Under the pieces are notes generated by a model. It was not told the origin of the DNA. It made no database searches and worked only from the letters and a program-made list of their open reading frames with translations. 55,395 nt of DNA from JBBSHJ01 sp038253135 (GTDB taxonomy: Bacteria > Actinomycetota > Actinomycetes > Mycobacteriales > QHCD01). The translations under genes were made by a program, and so were the position numbers. Positions 51,338 to 55,395 of the stretch are shown in pieces. The DNA lies in NCBI GenBank assembly GCA_038253135.1, contig JBBSHJ010000007.1:1-55395 (forward strand). The letters are read 5' to 3'. Numbering within the stretch: the stretch's first letter is position 1; each line of letters starts with the position of its first letter.

Positions 51338-52735
51338 ATGAGCCCTCTTCGCGCCCGCCTGTCGGCCATCGGGGTTGCCGTCCTCGCCGGCGGCGCGATC
51401 CTGGCCTGCAGCGGCGGGCCCGGGCGGGCCGCCGACCACGCCACCGCCGCCCCCGCCGTTGCGGCACCGGCGATCCACGACTGGCCGACCTACCACTACA
51501 ACGGCATCAGGTCGGGAAACAGCCCCTACATCGGGACCGTGCATTCCGGCCTGCACCAGGTCTGGAACCGCTCGCTCGACGGCGCGGTCTACGGCTCGCC
51601 GATCGTCGCCGGTGGGCACATGATCGTCGTGACCGAGAACGACACGGTCTACGAGATGAAGCAGAACGCCGTGGTGTGGAAGCACCACCTCGGTACGCCG
51701 GTGCCGCGGTCGAGCCTGCCGTGCGGCAACATCGACCCGCTCGGGATCACCGGGACGCCGATCTACGACCGGACGACCAACACGGTGGTCGTGGTGGCCG
51801 AGCTGGCCAACCCGATCCGCCATACCGCGGTCGGGCTCGATCCGGCGACCGGCCGGATGAAGTGGTACCGCAAGGTCGACGTCCCGAGCAACGTCCCCGG
51901 CATCACGCCGGCCGCGATGCAGCAGCGGGCGGCGCTCAATATCGCCGGCCGCAGCGCCTACGTCGCCTACGGCGGTCTGACCGGTGACTGCAGCAGCTAC
52001 CGCGGCAGCGTGGTCGGGCTCAACCTCGATCGCCCGATGAGCGCGGCGCTCACTGACATGACGGTCCCGACCTCCCGCGAGGCCGGCATCTGGGCGCCGC
52101 CCGGGCCGAGTCTGAACACCAGCGACAACTACCTGCTCGTCGCCGTCGGCAACGGCGCGACCGCCGAGACCGGCAGCTACGACAAGAGCGACTCCGTGCT
52201 CAAGATCAGCGCGACCGGCATCCTGGACTCCTTCTCCCCCAGCTCGTGGCGCGCCGACAACCGGGACGACCTCGACCTCGGCTCCCAGGGGCCGGCCATC
52301 GTCGGCAATCACCTCTTCATCGCCGGCAAGTCGGGGACGGCGTACGTCCTCGATCGCAACCATCTCGGCGGCATCGGCGGCGAGATCCACAGCCAGTCGC
52401 TGTGCCGCTCCTTCGGCGGTACGGCGCTGTCGGACTCGACGGTCTTCGTGCCGTGCACCGACGGCATCCGCGCGGTGCGGATCGGCGCCGACGGGACGAT
52501 GAGCGTGCTGTGGCACACTCAGGCCTCGATCACCGGCTCACCCGTGCTCGGCGGCGGGCGGCTCTGGGCCATCGACTCCTCGGCCGGCCGGCTCTACTCG
52601 CTCGACCCGGCCACCGGCGCCGTGAGGGCGAGCGTCTCGATCGGGTCGGTCAACCGCTTCGCCACGCCGATGCTGGTGCAGCGCTCGGTGCTGATCGGCA
52701 CCCTGAGCGGGGTCGTGGCCTTCAATTGGACGTGA
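51338..52735 (+). CDS. Secreted lipoprotein with a PQQ-like beta-propeller
   Basis: The 465 residues begin with a lipoprotein signal peptide: hydrophobic AIGVAVLAGGAILAC with lipobox Cys24. The mature part contains WD/PQQ-type blade repeats, for example AVYGSPIVAGGHMIVVTEND, VVVVAELANP and SAGRLYSLDPATGAVRASV. Cys pairs (for example SLPCGN, TGDCSS, FVPCTDG) could form disulfides outside the cell. No PQQ-dehydrogenase active-site residues are evident, so it may be a scaffold or binding protein. It is transcribed away from the isomerase operon. Confidence 0.82.
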   Translation: MSPLRARLSAIGVAVLAGGAILACSGGPGRAADHATAAPAVAAPAIHDWPTYHYNGIRSGNSPYIGTVHSGLHQVWNRSLDGAVYGSPIVAGGHMIVVTENDTVYEMKQNAVVWKHHLGTPVPRSSLPCGNIDPLGITGTPIYDRTTNTVVVVAELANPIRHTAVGLDPATGRMKWYRKVDVPSNVPGITPAAMQQRAALNIAGRSAYVAYGGLTGDCSSYRGSVVGLNLDRPMSAALTDMTVPTSREAGIWAPPGPSLNTSDNYLLVAVGNGATAETGSYDKSDSVLKISATGILDSFSPSSWRADNRDDLDLGSQGPAIVGNHLFIAGKSGTAYVLDRNHLGGIGGEIHSQSLCRSFGGTALSDSTVFVPCTDGIRAVRIGADGTMSVLWHTQASITGSPVLGGGRLWAIDSSAGRLYSLDPATGAVRASVSIGSVNRFATPMLVQRSVLIGTLSGVVAFNWT

Positions 52736-52850
52736 TCGACCAGCCGAGCGCGGCGGCCCCGATGCCGGCGACAAACGTCATGACGACGTTCGTGACGGCG
52801 TGGAACCGGTCGAGGTTGTCGGCGAGCCCCTCCGCCGTCAGCTCGAGGAT
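52722..52850 (-). other. Membrane-segment-like fragment between convergent genes
   Basis: The - strand reads LADNLDRFHAVTNVVMTFVA and then GIGAAALGWSITSN before a stop. This looks like the last transmembrane helix of a membrane protein. There is no start codon or ribosome-binding site, and it overlaps the ends of the flanking genes. It may be a relic. Confidence 0.3.
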
Positions 52851-53254
52851 ACCTGGCTGAACCGCACGTGGTTGCCCGCGGGGTCGCGGAAGGCGCAGTC
52901 GCGCACGCCGTACGGCTGGTCGATCGGCTCCTGGATCACCTCGGCGCCGGATGCCTGCACCTTCTCGAAGGTCGCGTCGACGTCGTCGACCGTGAAGATC
53001 ATGGCGGTAAACATTCCCTTCGCGAGCAACCGGAAGACGCTCTGCACGTCGTCGTCGTTGATGTTGCGGTTGTCGGCCGGCGACTCGATCACGATCTCCT
53101 GGTCGGGTCGATCCGGCGACGCCAGGCTCAGCCAGCGCATGGTTTCGAACTGCACGTCGTTAACGACCACGAGGCCGACAGTGTCCCGGTAGAAGCCGAG
53201 TGCCGCTTCCTTGTCGTCGGCGAGCACGAACGAGTGCGAGATTTTGATTGTCAT
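52838..53254 (-). CDS. VOC-family protein
   Basis: This is a single VOC domain protein of 138 residues: ISHSFVLADDKEAALGFYRD at the N terminus and the second half MIFTVDDVDATFEKVQASGA. The C-terminal DCAFRDPAGNHVRFSQ carries the usual strand before the metal site, but with Arg-Phe where many enzymes have Glu. It may therefore bind a ligand rather than catalyse. It starts 10 bases after the AraC stop. An AraC regulator plus a VOC gene is a frequent actinobacterial pair. Confidence 0.87.
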   Translation of the reverse strand: MTIKISHSFVLADDKEAALGFYRDTVGLVVVNDVQFETMRWLSLASPDRPDQEIVIESPADNRNINDDDVQSVFRLLAKGMFTAMIFTVDDVDATFEKVQASGAEVIQEPIDQPYGVRDCAFRDPAGNHVRFSQVSSS

Positions 53255-53264
53255 GCTGGCGAGG

Positions 53265-53714
53265 CTAGGCCGGTACGCCGTCCGGCGGCTTCTTCGATCC
53301 TGCTCGCTTTCCCGCCGGCCGGGAGATCTCCTTGGCGCGGCAGGCCGGAATCAGCGCGTCGTGCTCGTGGTCGCGCGCGCGGTAGGCGCTCGGTGACTCG
53401 CCGACGACGGCGGCGAATCGTGCACTGAAGGTGCCGAGCGACGTGGCGCCGACGCCGATGCAGACCTCCGTCACCGACAGGTCACCGCGGCGCAGCAGGG
53501 CCTTGGCCCGCTCGATCCGGCGGGTCTGCAGGTAGCCGTACGGCGTCTCGCCGTACGCCGCGCGGAATTGTCGCGCGAAATGCGCCGTCGACATCAGCGC
53601 CGTCCTGGCCAGCGCGGCGACGTCGAGCGGCTGCGTGTAGTCGCGGTCCATCTGATCGCGGGCCCGGCGCAGCCGCATCAGCTCGTCGAGCTCCTGCCGC
53701 AATGCCGGATTCAT
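53265..53714 (-). CDS. AraC-family transcriptional regulator
   Basis: The 149-residue regulator is little more than the DNA-binding part. The first helix-turn-helix is DVAALARTALMSTAHFARQF and the second VTEVCIGVGATSLGTFSARF, followed by the typical GESPSAYR. No ligand-binding domain precedes it. The basic tail RPAGKRAGSKKPP is disordered. Its ATG overlaps the stop of the upstream glucoamylase-like frame by 4 bases (ATGA), so translation may be linked to that broken gene. The VOC gene downstream is its likely target. Confidence 0.9.
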   Translation of the reverse strand: MNPALRQELDELMRLRRARDQMDRDYTQPLDVAALARTALMSTAHFARQFRAAYGETPYGYLQTRRIERAKALLRRGDLSVTEVCIGVGATSLGTFSARFAAVVGESPSAYRARDHEHDALIPACRAKEISRPAGKRAGSKKPPDGVPA

Positions 53715-55218
53715 CGCACGAACATATTCTCGATCGAGAGGTAGGTCCGGGCGGCGCTCGACATCGGATCGGCGGCGAAATGCCGCTGCAGTGCGCGATT
53801 GGCGAGCGCATTGTCCAACGATCCGAGGATCATCGACTGGTCCAGCACCAGGTAGCGGTGGCCGACGGCGCCGGTGGCCGGGTTGACGGCGTCGAAGAAT
53901 CCGCGCGACCCATAAATGTCCGGGTAGAGCCGCCGGAGGTTCGTGATGTTGGCATGGGCCCGCTGCGGCGCGACGTCGAGGGCGAGGAACGACGCATGCG
54001 GCGTCACCACGTCTTCGGTCGCGCAGGTGACGCTCTGCGACAGACCGAGGTTGGGATCGCTGCTCGTGGCGCCGGCGCCGTGATAGGGGAATTCCTGGCC
54101 CTCGGCGCCGAACCCGCCGTACCCACCGGTGTCATCGGGGGTGCTCGACGGCGACATCCCCCACACCGGGTAGTGCAGCTCCTCGGTGGCGTAGCGGATC
54201 TGCACCTTGACCGCCTGCGCGCCGGCCTCGCCGAAGGAGCGCGGTCCCCACGACGTCTCGGGCACGACCACGTCGGCCGCCAGGGCCTCGAACATGCCGC
54301 CGGAATAGGTCGGGACGAAGCCGATGTCGGTCCCGGGATACGCAGTCCGCGCCAGCTGCGCCACCACACATTTCCCGGCATCTGACGGCGGCCCATGCCG
54401 AGATAGGCCGAGATCCGCGGGTCGCAGTGAAGCGCCCCGTTGTGGTAATAGTGGCCGGCGTTGGCCGGATCGGTCGGCGGCAGGCCAACGTAATAGCCGC
54501 CGTACATCTGCCCGGTGGGCTGGTTGCCCGCGATTGCGGGATTGACGTTGCAATGGGACTCGGCGCGGCCGTCGTAGAAGGTCCTGAAATACATCGGAGC
54601 CGGCTGCCGGTCGGCCCGCCCGCGCACGCCCGGCAGTGCCTGGCGGGCGACCGTCAGACCCGATGCGTACCAGCCGTTGTCGACGTTGGACACGAAAAAG
54701 CAGTTGTCGAAAGCCGGCGTCGGCTCCGTCGTGCAGTCGGGCCCGCCGGGATTGACGATGGTGTGCCCGGTCGTGGTGTCGTACCACTGGTACAGGAAGC
54801 CCTTGTAGCGCTGGAGTTTGGCGACCTCGGTCAGGGTCGCGTTGACCATGCCAGTCGGGTCGGCGCGGCTGATCAGGCCGAGGTCACTCGCGGAGACCAC
54901 CGCCCACAGGTAGACACCGATATTCGACGCCGAGGTGTAGCGGCCGTACGCCGTCGGTGACGCGGACCCGCCGGCGTAGGTCAGGTTGTCCAGCGGAAGG
55001 TGCGTCGACGGGTCGACGTCGGCGGCATAGAACCGCCAGGTGTCACGGGCGATCCGCATCAGCTGGGATCTCTGCGCGGCGCTGAGCCCGCGGTAGTCTG
55101 CCACCCCGGAGGTATCGGAGCGCGGGTGGGCGGCCGCCATCGCCGGCGGGACGGCGGTGCCGCACAGCGCGGGGACGGCGAGCGCCGTGAGGCGACGCGT
55201 GCGACGGGCTAAGGCAAT
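53711..55218 (-). pseudogene. Glucoamylase-domain (PF10091) secreted protein, deleted and frameshifted; possible ATT start
   Basis: TSASNIGVYLWAVVSASDLG and SNVDNGWYASGLTVARQALP, then in another frame GTDIGFVPTYSGGMFEALAA and TPHASFLALDVAPQRAHANI, are the order found in PF10091 proteins. The join at about 54345-54360 skips the usual 30 or so residues after VWWRSWR and changes frame, so a small deletion is likely. Upstream of ATG 55140 the frame continues as a signal peptide, ALARRTRRLTALAVPALCG, ending AMA-AAHP. The only start codon giving it is ATT at 55218, 7 bases after GGAGGA. ATT is rare as a start. Confidence 0.75.
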
Positions 55219-55347
55219 CTCGGGCTCCTCCGCTGCTCACGATGGGTTCCGGCTCACCCTAGCGGGAGTTTCCCCGCTGTGTGATTGACCAGGGTGTCTT
55301 CCGCTGTGGTGCTTGGTTCTTGGGCCTGAAACGTGTATTACCTAGAT

Positions 55348-55395
55348 ATGGCGTCGATTGTGGGTAAGAAGCAGGGTGGGAAGACGTACTACTAC
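55348..55395 (+). mobile_element. IS1634-family transposase, first 16 codons at the window edge
   Basis: ATG 55348 begins MASIVGKKQGGKTYYY, the start of IS1634-type (DDE, PF01609) transposases, and continues past the window. The element's left end should lie between about 55250 and 55340, but I cannot place the inverted repeat without the other end. It is inserted just upstream of the broken glucoamylase gene. Confidence 0.75.

Overview
The window is GC-rich, densely coded DNA from an actinobacterium. The markers are RbpA, WhiA, OpcA, a DUF222/13E12-type HNH gene family, a PPOX-class F420-type enzyme next to uvrA, and the actinobacterial order of central-metabolism genes. Nothing here fixes the genus. 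I saw no rRNA or tRNA gene, no CRISPR array and no replication origin.

Core block, 1-27435. On the + strand lies the oxidative pentose phosphate set tal (5' end cut by the window), zwf, opcA, pgl. On the - strand, read right to left, lies the block uvrA ... uvrC-rapZ-yvcK-whiA ... gap-pgk-tpiA ... secG ... rbpA. Accessory DNA breaks this block in three places. Between tpiA and secG: dinB, an aminoglycoside-kinase-like gene, a frameshifted HNH gene and a methyltransferase. Between gap and whiA: a phosphatase, a relic and tandem repeats. Between uvrC and uvrA: a broken sigma factor with its membrane partner, an IS66 relic, a second kinase, an RmlB-like dehydratase and a broken methyltransferase. 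Every core gene reads through intact.

Carbohydrate and cell-wall region, 28100-42400. After a PPOX/MBL-fold pair and a broken YcaQ gene come a leftward polysaccharide deacetylase-ROK kinase operon and an SDR dehydrogenase. These diverge from a rightward sugar-type ABC importer with no ATPase gene. Next come a serine hydrolase, an L-Ala-D/L-Glu-type dipeptide epimerase, an NlpC/P60 endopeptidase and an M81 (MlrC-like) metallopeptidase. I read the last four as a murein-peptide salvage set resembling Bacillus ykf, with M81 as an unexpected member. This is the best candidate in the window for an undescribed system.

Right part, 42400-55395. Intact small enzymes (aldo/keto reductase, IspD-like, ABM, GNAT, YjbR, two VOC proteins, a TIM-barrel isomerase, a beta-propeller lipoprotein, an AraC regulator) alternate with many relics: PIN and GH9 fragments fused head to head, VOC, SRPBCC, WYL, PF06224, IS5, DUF222 and glucoamylase remnants. 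An IS1634-type transposase begins at the right edge.

Two themes run through the window. First, at least 15 accessory genes are broken while the core is clean, which suggests decay, although single-base errors in assembly could explain some cases. Second, at least eight genes have a -10-like hexamer ending 6-8 bases before the start codon, which suggests leaderless transcription.
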